DNA from: an uncultured Pseudanabaenaceae cyanobacterium
GTDB taxonomy: Bacteria > Cyanobacteriota > Cyanobacteriia > PCC-9006 > JAAUQQ01
NCBI GenBank assembly: GCA_938015405.1
Contig: CALLPZ010000238.1
Coordinates: 1 to 6,260 of the forward strand
Reading direction: 5' to 3'
Length of the DNA stretch: 6,260 nt
Position 1 is the first letter of the stretch; each line of letters begins with the position of its first letter. A program made the translations under genes and the position numbers. This document shows positions 1 through 6,220 of the stretch, in pieces. The notes beneath the pieces were generated by a model. It did no database searches. It saw nothing but the letters and a program-made list of their open reading frames with translations, and was not told the origin of the DNA.

Positions 1-2817
1 TGCCACACCACCGCCGATTTTGACACCCTTGGGGCAGCTGTCGGCATGACCCTGCTACTGCCAGGGGCTCGCATTGTACTGACCGGAGGAGCTCACCCTA
101 CGGTGCGGGATTTCCTCGCCTTGCATCGCGATGAATATCCCCTCATTGAACTGCGCTCTGTGCGGCCCGAAACCATTCGCAGCCTCACGGTCGTCGATAC
201 CCAGCGCCGCGATCGCCTCGGCAAGGCTGCTCCTTGGCTCGACTTAACCCAGCTCCAGGCACTACGGGTGTACGACCACCACATCGGCACGGACTGCGAT
301 ATCCCAGCGACGGAGATCGACATTCAAAAAGTTGGCTCAACAACTACTCTAGTTATTGAAAAGCTCCAAGCGGAAAAAATTGAGATTGATCCATTCTCCG
401 CCACGGCCATGGCCCTGGGAATCCATGTGGATACTGGCTCTCTCACCTTCGAAAATGCCACGGCCCGTGATGCCCAGGGGCTGGCCTGGCTCATGGGTCA
501 AGGGGCCAATATCAAAGCGCTGGGAGACTATATTGAACCTGGTCTGGCGCCAGAGTTGCAGGAGCTACTCAGCAGCGCAATCTCCCAAATTCAGTCCCAA
601 ACGGTCCAGGGCAAAACCGTGTCTTGGGTTCTCTTAGAAACCCCAGGGTTTATTGGAGGGCTCGCGAGACTAGCCAGTCAACTCTTGGAATTGACCGATA
701 GCGATGCCATTTTGCTAGGGGCTCACTACCCCGCAAAGGGTAAGCCTTTAGTAGAGTCACAATCGCAACTAGCAGATCAGTCGGACAACACGGTCCAGCC
801 AGAAGCGTCCCAAGCAATCACTCAAACCATCACTGAACGGATCACCATCATTGGGAGATCGCGTATCCAAGGTACAAATCTCCAAGCCCTGTTCTCTCCC
901 TTGGGCGGTGGTGGCCATGCCAAGGCAGGTAGTTTAGCGATGCGGGGGACAGATGCCCAAGCAACTTTGGACAAACTCCGTCAGCAGTTGATCGCCCAAA
1001 TTCCGGCTGCCCTTACGGCCCAGGAGTTGATGTCTTCGCCAGTGCGCACCATCCGCCCCGAGACTCAGATTGCAGAGGCTCAGCGCATCCTGCTGCGCTA
1101 TGGCCATTCTGGGCTGTCCGTGGTCAATAACGACGATCAACTCGTTGGCATTATCTCGCGACGAGACCTCGACTTAGCACTGCACCACGGCTTTGGCCAT
1201 GCGCCGGTCAAGGGCTACATGACCACCCGCCTTAAGACTATTACCCCCGGCACAGCGCTGAACGAAATCGAGCAGCTCATGGTCACCTACGACATTGGGC
1301 GACTGCCAGTCCTCAACGATGCCCATCTCGTGGGCATCGTCACCCGCACCGATGTGCTACGGCAACTGCACCAAGACCATCTCAAGGCCCAGGGCGTTGC
1401 CCAAACGGATGTGCTGGATCAAGCCTCTGCCTTAAGCACCCAGTCCGTGAAAGACTTACTGCGATCGCGTCTCACTCCCGAACTCTGGCAACTCCTAGAA
1501 GCCACCGCCCAATATGCCCAAGCTCAGGGGTGGCACCTCTACCTCGTGGGGGGCGGCGTGCGAGACCTATTGCTAGCCGCACCGGATGAGCCCCTCCAGC
1601 TCAGTGACATCGACCTGATCGTCGATGGCTTTCACAATGCGGTCAGTGAAGCCGCCGGGGTCGAACTGGCCGAAGCACTCCTCGCTCGTTATCCCCAAGC
1701 TCGCCTAGAAGTCCATGGCAAATTCCAAACTGCAGCCCTGCTGTGGCATCGAGATCCACACTTCGGCAACCTGGGCTTAGACATCGCCACAGCTCGCACA
1801 GAGTTTTACCCCTACCCTGCGGCCAATCCCGAAGTCGAAGCCAGCTCCGTGCGCCAGGATCTCTACCGGCGCGACTTTACGATCAATGCTCTGGCAGTGC
1901 AGCTCACCGACCCCAAGGCCGGGGAACTGCTGGACTTCTTTGGAGGAATGCTAGACCTGCGCGATCGCCAGATCCGCGTCCTCCATGCCAATAGCTTTAT
2001 CGAAGATCCCACCCGAATTTATCGGGCCGTGCGCTTTGCAGTCCGCCTCGGCTTTGAAATTGAAGGCCAAACCCGCGACCACATTACCTATGCCCTAGAC
2101 AGTGGCGTGTATGACCGCACCCGAGGCGAAAACCCCATTACCCCCGCCCTGCAAACCCGCCTACGCTCCGAACTGGAATACATCCTAGAAGCCCAATATT
2201 GGCAGCCCGCTCTGCGACTGCTGGGGGACTTGGAAGCCCTCCGCTGCATTCACAATTCACTCAAGCTGACGCCGGAACTCTGGCGACGCATTCGCCTCGT
2301 AGATCGAGCGATCAACAGCGTGGATCAACCCTCCACAGCAGCCCCGCTAACCCCTTGGCTCCTGCGCCTAGAAATTCTGTTGGCGGACCTTGCACCGGAA
2401 CTGCGCGGCAGCATTGCCAGCAAGCTACAGCTACCCATGGATAGCATCACTCGCCTCAGCCAACTCAGTCAGCATCAGGCCACGGTAGATCAACAACTCA
2501 GCCAGGCCGAACGTCCCAGCCAGGTCTACGAAGCCCTGAGCCCCATCGATATTCCGAGCTTAATTTTGATCGCGGCCAACACCGAGCTTCCCGAGCGACG
2601 TCAGCTGTGGTGCCACCTCACCCGATGGATATCAGTCAAGCCACCGCTCAATGGCAATGACCTCAAAGCATTGGGCTATAAGCCTGGCAAACAGTTCAAG
2701 GAAATGTTGGATGACCTGCGGCGAGCCAGCCTGGATGGAGAATTGCCCCGGGGAGCAGCGGGAAAAACCGAGGCGATCGCTTGGTTAGGAACTCATCACC
2801 CCATCAAGAAATCCTAG
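1..2817 (+). CDS. DHH-CBS-CCA tRNA nucleotidyltransferase (5' partial)
   Basis: Class II tRNA nucleotidyltransferase that adds all or part of the 3' CCA to tRNA in the cytoplasm, fused to an N-terminal DHH phosphoesterase. The frame is open from base 1; the first ATG (46) lies inside DHH motif I, so the true start is a few codons outside the window. With codon 1 at base 1: motif I HTTADFD (2-8), VVDTQ (64-68), DHH (92-94), HVDTG (143-147) and the DHHA1 GGGGH (302-306) are intact. CBS repeats lie near 339-395 and 402-460. The nucleotidyltransferase head has VGGGVRD (516-522), catalytic DID (536-538), RRDFTINA (623-630), base-selecting EDPTR (668-672) and TRLRSEL (719-725). A C-terminal NGNDLKALGYKPG segment (884-896) is typical of the family. 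Residues 245-277 look like a polar loop insertion in the DHH part. In cyanobacteria, Aquifex and Deinococcus the job can be split between CC- and A-adding enzymes. The loop between RTE (599-601) and RRDF is about as long as in full CCA enzymes, which argues against a pure CC-adder, but I cannot settle specificity. Confidence 0.93.
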   Translation, partial: CHTTADFDTLGAAVGMTLLLPGARIVLTGGAHPTVRDFLALHRDEYPLIELRSVRPETIRSLTVVDTQRRDRLGKAAPWLDLTQLQALRVYDHHIGTDCDIPATEIDIQKVGSTTTLVIEKLQAEKIEIDPFSATAMALGIHVDTGSLTFENATARDAQGLAWLMGQGANIKALGDYIEPGLAPELQELLSSAISQIQSQTVQGKTVSWVLLETPGFIGGLARLASQLLELTDSDAILLGAHYPAKGKPLVESQSQLADQSDNTVQPEASQAITQTITERITIIGRSRIQGTNLQALFSPLGGGGHAKAGSLAMRGTDAQATLDKLRQQLIAQIPAALTAQELMSSPVRTIRPETQIAEAQRILLRYGHSGLSVVNNDDQLVGIISRRDLDLALHHGFGHAPVKGYMTTRLKTITPGTALNEIEQLMVTYDIGRLPVLNDAHLVGIVTRTDVLRQLHQDHLKAQGVAQTDVLDQASALSTQSVKDLLRSRLTPELWQLLEATAQYAQAQGWHLYLVGGGVRDLLLAAPDEPLQLSDIDLIVDGFHNAVSEAAGVELAEALLARYPQARLEVHGKFQTAALLWHRDPHFGNLGLDIATARTEFYPYPAANPEVEASSVRQDLYRRDFTINALAVQLTDPKAGELLDFFGGMLDLRDRQIRVLHANSFIEDPTRIYRAVRFAVRLGFEIEGQTRDHITYALDSGVYDRTRGENPITPALQTRLRSELEYILEAQYWQPALRLLGDLEALRCIHNSLKLTPELWRRIRLVDRAINSVDQPSTAAPLTPWLLRLEILLADLAPELRGSIASKLQLPMDSITRLSQLSQHQATVDQQLSQAERPSQVYEALSPIDIPSLILIAANTELPERRQLWCHLTRWISVKPPLNGNDLKALGYKPGKQFKEMLDDLRRASLDGELPRGAAGKTEAIAWLGTHHPIKKS

Positions 2818-2857
2818 GCATGGATGAAGCAATGGATGGGTCTGTAATAATTTTTTT
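2800..2857 (+). terminator. possible weak terminator after the tRNA nucleotidyltransferase gene
   Basis: CCCATC (2800-2805, in the last codons of the gene) can pair with GATGGG (2835-2840). A run of seven T follows at 2851-2857. The loop is long (29 nt), ten bases separate the stem from the T-run, and the left arm is coding, so this is a poor intrinsic terminator. It is listed because the T-run is the only termination-like signal just after the stop codon. Confidence 0.2.
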
Positions 2858-3026
2858 GGAAAAAGCAATTTGAGCTTGTAGTTAGTGAATGATAAAGCTA
2901 ACCTTACCCTCATCGGCATTTCTTCTAACTCCCGGACGTCATCCAGACTTCGTTCCTAGAAAAGGTGCAGGCGCGTGATTCAGGTGCATCAATCCTAGAG
3001 TCCTCCGAGTTCGCCAGATCGCTATC
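2818..3026. other. intergenic stretch, no gene seen
   Basis: Spacer between the tRNA nucleotidyltransferase stop and the micro-protein candidate. It holds a short direct repeat, ATGGATG at 2820-2826 and 2832-2838, and the T-run at 2851-2857. A 29-codon frame from ATG 2889 has no supporting signal. No convincing -35/-10 pair, tRNA or riboswitch fold was found, though a promoter for the downstream small frame would have to lie here if that frame is real. Confidence 0.5.
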
Positions 3027-3170
3027 ATGAACTACTTTTCATCTACCTTTTTAGTCAGTCTATTGTTGCTATGGCTCGGCGGTAGCCACATCATCAAACA
3101 GCTCCAGCCCTACGAAGCGATCTCTCCAGGACGAAACTTACAGAAAACTGAGCAAGGGGTTGTGAATTAA
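3027..3170 (+). CDS. possible 47-residue single-pass membrane micro-protein
   Basis: ATG at 3027 opens a 47-codon frame ending in TAA at 3168-3170. The N-terminus MNYFSSTFLVSLLLLWLGG has a hydrophobic core at about residues 8-18, long enough for a short membrane segment or uncleaved signal. A polar tail with several charges follows (HIIKQLQPYEAI, then lysine, arginine and glutamate residues). The arrangement resembles the small one-helix membrane proteins common in cyanobacteria, but I do not recognise the family and it does not match the photosystem subunits I can recall. No clear Shine-Dalgarno precedes it, which is not unusual in cyanobacteria. A strong hairpin begins 18 bases after the stop. 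The gene converges with the diguanylate cyclase gene. It could be a chance frame; its support is the coherent hydrophobic/polar layout plus the hairpin just after its stop. Confidence 0.4.
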   Translation: MNYFSSTFLVSLLLLWLGGSHIIKQLQPYEAISPGRNLQKTEQGVVN

Positions 3171-3179
3171 CGCCCCACA

Positions 3180-3212
3180 GAAAAGCGAGAGGATGCTTTG
3201 CCTGCATCCTCT
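3180..3212 (-). terminator. hairpin terminator of the diguanylate cyclase gene, perhaps bidirectional
   Basis: A perfect 9-bp stem, AGAGGATGC (3188-3196) with GCATCCTCT (3204-3212), closes a 7-nt loop. Read on the minus strand it is followed by CGCTTTTCTG, so a short T-run comes three bases after the stem, as expected for an intrinsic terminator of the cyclase gene, whose stop lies 71 bases earlier. On the plus strand there is no T-tract, but the position 18 bases after the small frame suggests the stem may serve both converging transcripts. Confidence 0.55.
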
Positions 3213-3283
3213 TGCAGCAGAAGTCAGACAACATTTCGAAGCGAAGGGAGCCGCTTCAAGCAACCACGCTCCCGCAAGACAAA

Positions 3284-4537
3284 TTAGATAGTGCAAGTAT
3301 CGGGAGCGCTCTGAGACGGTACTGAAGTTTTAGTCTCGGGGCACTTTGTTGCATCTGCATCATCTAGAGATTTAAGCTGAGCAAACTCGGAACGATTACG
3401 CCCATTTTGCTTAGCCAGATAGAGCGCAGCATCAGCCCGCGCCACGGTATCCTCAGGCTTTTCTTGACCATCCCACAGTGCAATACCTGCAGAAAAAGTT
3501 TGGTCATCGGGAACAGAAAGGCGTAGACGCTCCACAATTTTGTAAGCATTGTCAGGGCCACATTTGGGGAGCAGCATGCCAAACTCTTCACCGCCATAGC
3601 GAGCTAAGAGGTCTCCAGAACGGAGCTGAGCATTCCAAGCCTGAGCTGTCGTTCGTAGCAAGACATCTCCCGCTTGATGTCCTCTCGTATCATTGAAGTT
3701 CTTAAAGTGATCCAAGTCCAAAATAACCACCGTTAGGGGCTTTTCCTGTAACTCAGCCTGTTCCACTAGCTTAGGCAACTCTTCATCCCAGACCCGGCGA
3801 TTGGCAATTCCGGTCAAACCATCGGTGTGGGCAATTTTGCCAATTTTATGGAGGAGCTTGCGCTGGTAATCCACAAATCGATTGGCACGAGAAACCGAGA
3901 AATTGAGTAAAAATAGGATGCAGATGCCACAGAGCAACATCATGCGATAAGACCAATTGGAGGAGGATTCAGCATCTTGGAGAATCTGGTTAGACAGATT
4001 AAGGACCAAGACAATCAGCTCTTCTGTGGAATGGGAGATCTCTGTAAACAGATCAATTTCACGGCCTAGGACGAGCTCATTCGCACGCTGAATCTCTTGC
4101 GCTTCTCCACTGCGATAGGCTGCGATGACCTCTCGATCAACATCCATATAGCGTTGAAAACTGGAGTGAACCCGATTCCAACGTTCTAGCTCCGACTCTG
4201 TTTTAAGATGACTTTTAATCTGATTCACCTCCAGCTCGAAGCTTTGGGAGGAGTCCAAAAAGTGACGACGGCTGAAGGCTTCATCTTCCGTGGCCCCTGG
4301 CACCCCACGCACCACATCAAAGGCATAGGCCGTTTGCCAACCATTGAAATCTGCAGCGAGGAATTTGGTTTCGAGGGCGAGGTAGGTCAGCCGGTTTGAT
4401 TCACGCCATTTCACCTGCTGCTGGAGATTGGCTTTCCAGCCTAACCAACCAAAGAAGATAGAAACAACGAAGAATAGGGCAAGCAGCGCGATGGAGATCG
4501 CAGCCTGGAGGCGATCGCGATTCTGGGAGGAAGTCAT
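3284..4537 (-). CDS. membrane-anchored GGDEF diguanylate cyclase
   Basis: Predicted diguanylate cyclase making cyclic di-GMP from two GTP, with an extracytoplasmic sensor. Counting from the ATG at 4537 (417 residues): TM1 at about 11-34, a helical outer region at about 35-195, TM2 at about 197-215, a short linker with no HAMP or PAS domain, then GGDEF at about 233-390 and a polar tail of about 27 residues. The catalytic domain is complete: HTDGLTGIANRR (237-248), metal-binding DLDHFKNFND (274-283) and the GGEEF active site (315-319). RSGD (306-309) is an RxxD exactly five residues before GGEEF, the layout of the inhibitory I-site, so product feedback inhibition is likely. The outer domain begins with NGWQTAYAFDV (65-75), which resembles four-helix-bundle chemoreceptor sensors; this is my inference and the ligand is unknown. 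The frame extends upstream to a TTG at 4585, but the ATG is preferred because it leaves a short polar N-terminus before TM1. Neither start has a well-placed ribosome binding site. The gene runs in the same direction as the GHL10-like gene but lies 336 bp from it, so it is probably transcribed alone. Confidence 0.9.
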   Translation of the reverse strand: MTSSQNRDRLQAAISIALLALFFVVSIFFGWLGWKANLQQQVKWRESNRLTYLALETKFLAADFNGWQTAYAFDVVRGVPGATEDEAFSRRHFLDSSQSFELEVNQIKSHLKTESELERWNRVHSSFQRYMDVDREVIAAYRSGEAQEIQRANELVLGREIDLFTEISHSTEELIVLVLNLSNQILQDAESSSNWSYRMMLLCGICILFLLNFSVSRANRFVDYQRKLLHKIGKIAHTDGLTGIANRRVWDEELPKLVEQAELQEKPLTVVILDLDHFKNFNDTRGHQAGDVLLRTTAQAWNAQLRSGDLLARYGGEEFGMLLPKCGPDNAYKIVERLRLSVPDDQTFSAGIALWDGQEKPEDTVARADAALYLAKQNGRNRSEFAQLKSLDDADATKCPETKTSVPSQSAPDTCTI

Positions 4538-4873
4538 TATCTGGGAGAGAGAGCTTGGAATGAGCTCGAGATCCCGTGATGGCAAAGTATTGAGGCCCTA
4601 GGTCTCCCCTTGAAGTACCTACGCCCTAAAGGCAGTGAAGCATAGCCTTACATTCCAACCTGGATAGAGCTAGACCTGACAAAGGTTCAGTTCGATTCAA
4701 AGTCGCAAGGTCTCAGTTCAATGTTGGATGACGAAAGATAGATCTCGATATCGGCAGATGGACTCGCCTGACAAATGGCAGCTGGTCTCAGAATGCCCAC
4801 AGTTTTAGCCTTGAAGAACAATGGCTTAAGCTCTACCAAAAGGGAAATATACGGCTTGAGCTACTAATCAGCT
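4538..4873. other. intergenic stretch upstream of the diguanylate cyclase gene
   Basis: This stretch of 336 bases must hold the promoter of the minus-strand cyclase gene and the 3' end of the GHL10-like transcript, but I find no confident -35/-10 pair or strong terminator hairpin. On the plus strand, a stop-free frame without ATG, GTG or TTG runs from 4732 to the TAA ending at 4917. A second open stretch of 31 codons (4646-4738) precedes it in another frame. Their reading as a decayed gene is only a possibility. The sequence around 4684-4698 looks faintly like a tRNA T-arm, but no cloverleaf can be drawn. Confidence 0.45.
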
Positions 4874-6220
4874 TTACGTCTGCTCAGAGCTTTCTCCTTC
4901 AGGAAAGAGGGACTTAAAAGCAGACTGAACCTGAGCAGTAGACTCTCGCTTGAGTAAACCTAGGGTGGTTTCCCAACTAAAAAAGGCCATGCCGTTGTAG
5001 CCTGCCTCACGGGTAGCTTCAGCTTGGGCCACAATTTCAGTCATGGGTTTAGCAGCAGGTCGTATGGGGCCGGTGTAGATGCCTACGGACAAGGGAACTT
5101 GCCCTTGAAGGCTAAGCAGTTCTTGGCTGTACAACACATTTTCAAAGCTACTAAGGTCAGGACGATAGACCTGGACGATCGCTTCATCAATCAGCCCCAG
5201 CTCCACCCAGCTTGTCCAGTCCTGGAGATATTTGCGATAGGCAAAGTCAGGGGCGTTGGGAGAGAGGGAGACAATGGCTTCGGGGTTGGCGGCTTTGACG
5301 ACATTGTGGATTTTGGCCATAAAGCTGGTGAGGCGATCGGCCCGCCAGGCCATCCATTCAGAATCCGTCGGGTCCAGCGGTGGCAGTATTCCCTCATGGT
5401 CCGCAGCGTATAAATCTTCGGTGATGGGGTCGTAGCCAAAGTCTACGGCTAGGCCAAAGTGATCGTCGAGCTGGATGCCATCCACGTCGTAGCGTTGGAC
5501 CACATCGACAATCAGGTCAGTGAGGAATTGCTGGACTTCGGGGTGGAAAGGGTTGAGCCAGGCCTGGTTGCTGCCGGTGACTTCTAGGCGAATGCCATCG
5601 AGCCAGTGAGGTAAGCGGCGATCTGGAGGGGCGGGTTTGGCAACTTGCTGGCCATTGCTCATTTGGGTGAGCCAGTCTGGGTGGGCTTTGGCGAGGCGAC
5701 TGCTGGTGGGTATCCAGAGGCCGTATTCGAACCAGGGGATGAGGCGGAGGTTCTGGCGTTTGGCTTGGTGGACGTAGCCCGCGAGGCTGTCTGGGAAGGG
5801 GAGGAGCGGAATGCTGGTTAGGGGATCGCGGCGCAGGGCTCCGGCTTGTTTTGCGATGGGGCTGGGGTAGCTGCTGTAGCCGCGATTCCAGACGGCAGGG
5901 TAAAGGCTGTTGAAGCCGAGTTTTTTGGCTTGGGCGACGGTTTCGTCGAGGCGGGTGCTGCTGTACATAATGGCACCGCCCAGGTTGGTAATCCAGAGGC
6001 CGCGTAGTTCGTCGGTGTTTGTCTCAGCTTTGATTACGGGGGCCTGCCAAACACTCAGCAGCAACCAGAGGCTTAGTAGGATCGAGCCTAAGTAGCGGAG
6101 GATTAAAACAGTCTTATTCCTAAGAGGATGTTTGAAAAGTAGCGTTAAGCACCAGTGTGGAAGAAAGGCTTTTCGGATATTAGGTTGAAATAACCAAACC
6201 CCAACCAACCGAAAAGCCAT
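4874..6220 (-). CDS. secreted GHL10/DUF187 glycosidase-like protein; 5' end replaced by insertion sequence
   Basis: TIM-barrel protein of the glycosyl hydrolase-like 10 family (GHL10, DUF187, related to Bacillus YngK), probably acting on envelope or extracellular polysaccharide; its substrate is unknown. In the 448-residue frame, the family core begins with ELRGLWITNLGG (71-82). It continues with GFNSLYPAVWNRG (102-114), IPWFEYGLW (161-169), AWLNPFHPEVQQFL (220-233), DGIQLDDHFG (247-256), SLSPN (318-322), IVQVYR (348-353) and FFSWET (413-418). E165 and the aspartates D247, D252 and D253 are candidate active-site acids. A signal peptide core lies at about 44-60, with likely cleavage after VIKA (65). 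Forty-odd residues before the signal core is abnormal. Residues 1-32 are encoded within the left end of an insertion sequence (from about 6124), and the ATG overlaps the transposase ATG. The host-derived part begins near residue 33, at RNKTVLILRY, which looks like a signal-peptide n-region lacking its methionine. No ATG, GTG or TTG lies in frame between the junction and the signal core, apart from a TTG within the core itself. The gene is therefore probably separated from its native start and promoter and may be silent. The family assignment is firm; expression of this exact form is doubtful. Confidence 0.85.
   Translation of the reverse strand: MAFRLVGVWLFQPNIRKAFLPHWCLTLLFKHPLRNKTVLILRYLGSILLSLWLLLSVWQAPVIKAETNTDELRGLWITNLGGAIMYSSTRLDETVAQAKKLGFNSLYPAVWNRGYSSYPSPIAKQAGALRRDPLTSIPLLPFPDSLAGYVHQAKRQNLRLIPWFEYGLWIPTSSRLAKAHPDWLTQMSNGQQVAKPAPPDRRLPHWLDGIRLEVTGSNQAWLNPFHPEVQQFLTDLIVDVVQRYDVDGIQLDDHFGLAVDFGYDPITEDLYAADHEGILPPLDPTDSEWMAWRADRLTSFMAKIHNVVKAANPEAIVSLSPNAPDFAYRKYLQDWTSWVELGLIDEAIVQVYRPDLSSFENVLYSQELLSLQGQVPLSVGIYTGPIRPAAKPMTEIVAQAEATREAGYNGMAFFSWETTLGLLKRESTAQVQSAFKSLFPEGESSEQT
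6120..6123. repeat. candidate 4-bp target site duplication (CTAA)
   Basis: CTAA directly abuts the inferred left end of the insertion sequence and fits the YTAR target preference known for IS5-type elements. Only one copy can be seen because the right end lies outside the window, so the duplication is inferred. Confidence 0.35.
6124..6140 (+). repeat. putative left terminal inverted repeat of the insertion sequence
   Basis: GAGGATGTTTGAAAAGT lies at the inferred left tip of the element, just after CTAA. The length is a guess based on typical IS5-family terminal repeats. The matching copy would lie beyond the right edge. Confidence 0.4.
6167..6218 (+). repeat. perfect 10-bp inverted repeat in the transposase leader
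   Basis: GGCTTTTCGG (6167-6176) and CCGAAAAGCC (6209-6218) are exact reverse complements separated by 32 bases. Inside the loop, GGTTG (6183-6187) can pair with CAACC (6202-6206), or GGTT (6183-6186) with AACC (6192-6195), giving a larger folded structure. The right arm ends at the base before the transposase ATG, so the stem covers the region where a ribosome would bind. There is no Shine-Dalgarno in that region. Leader structures that mask the transposase start against read-through transcription are known from other insertion sequences; that this one does so is inference. Confidence 0.7.

Noticed and set aside
2889..2978. 29-codon plus-strand frame from ATG 2889
   Set aside because: Short, no ribosome binding site, no hydrophobic or motif pattern, and no terminator after it.
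3238..3273. Second hairpin region after the cyclase stop (GAAGCG/CGCTTC, or GGGAGC/GCTCCC)
   Set aside because: The two stems are mutually exclusive, only 6 bp each, and no T-run follows on either strand; the 3188-3212 stem is much better.
1..4585. Functional link between the DHH domain and the c-di-GMP cyclase (for example pGpG turnover)
   Set aside because: Some DHH proteins do cleave such products, but the genes converge, are separated by a terminator and are not co-transcribed; adjacency alone does not support it.
4681..4700. T-arm-like sequence suggesting a tRNA
   Set aside because: No acceptor stem, anticodon arm or D-arm can be paired around it.
4775..4867. 30-codon plus-strand frame from ATG 4775
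   Set aside because: Short, without a ribosome binding site or recognisable features; it overlaps the longer open frame that reads more like protein.
4803..4873. Terminator for the GHL10-like gene
   Set aside because: Only imperfect short pairings (for example AGCC with GGCT near 4807-4826) without a fitting T-run on the minus strand.
5024..5413. 129-codon plus-strand frame
   Set aside because: It lies wholly antisense to the well-supported GHL10-like core and its translation shows no recognisable domain; a shadow frame.
6177..6204. Possible outward promoter in the insertion sequence on the minus strand (TTGGGG, 16 bases, TAATAT)
   Set aside because: The match to consensus is weak. Transcription would also start downstream of the ATG at 6220, so it could not supply that start codon to the GHL10-like frame.
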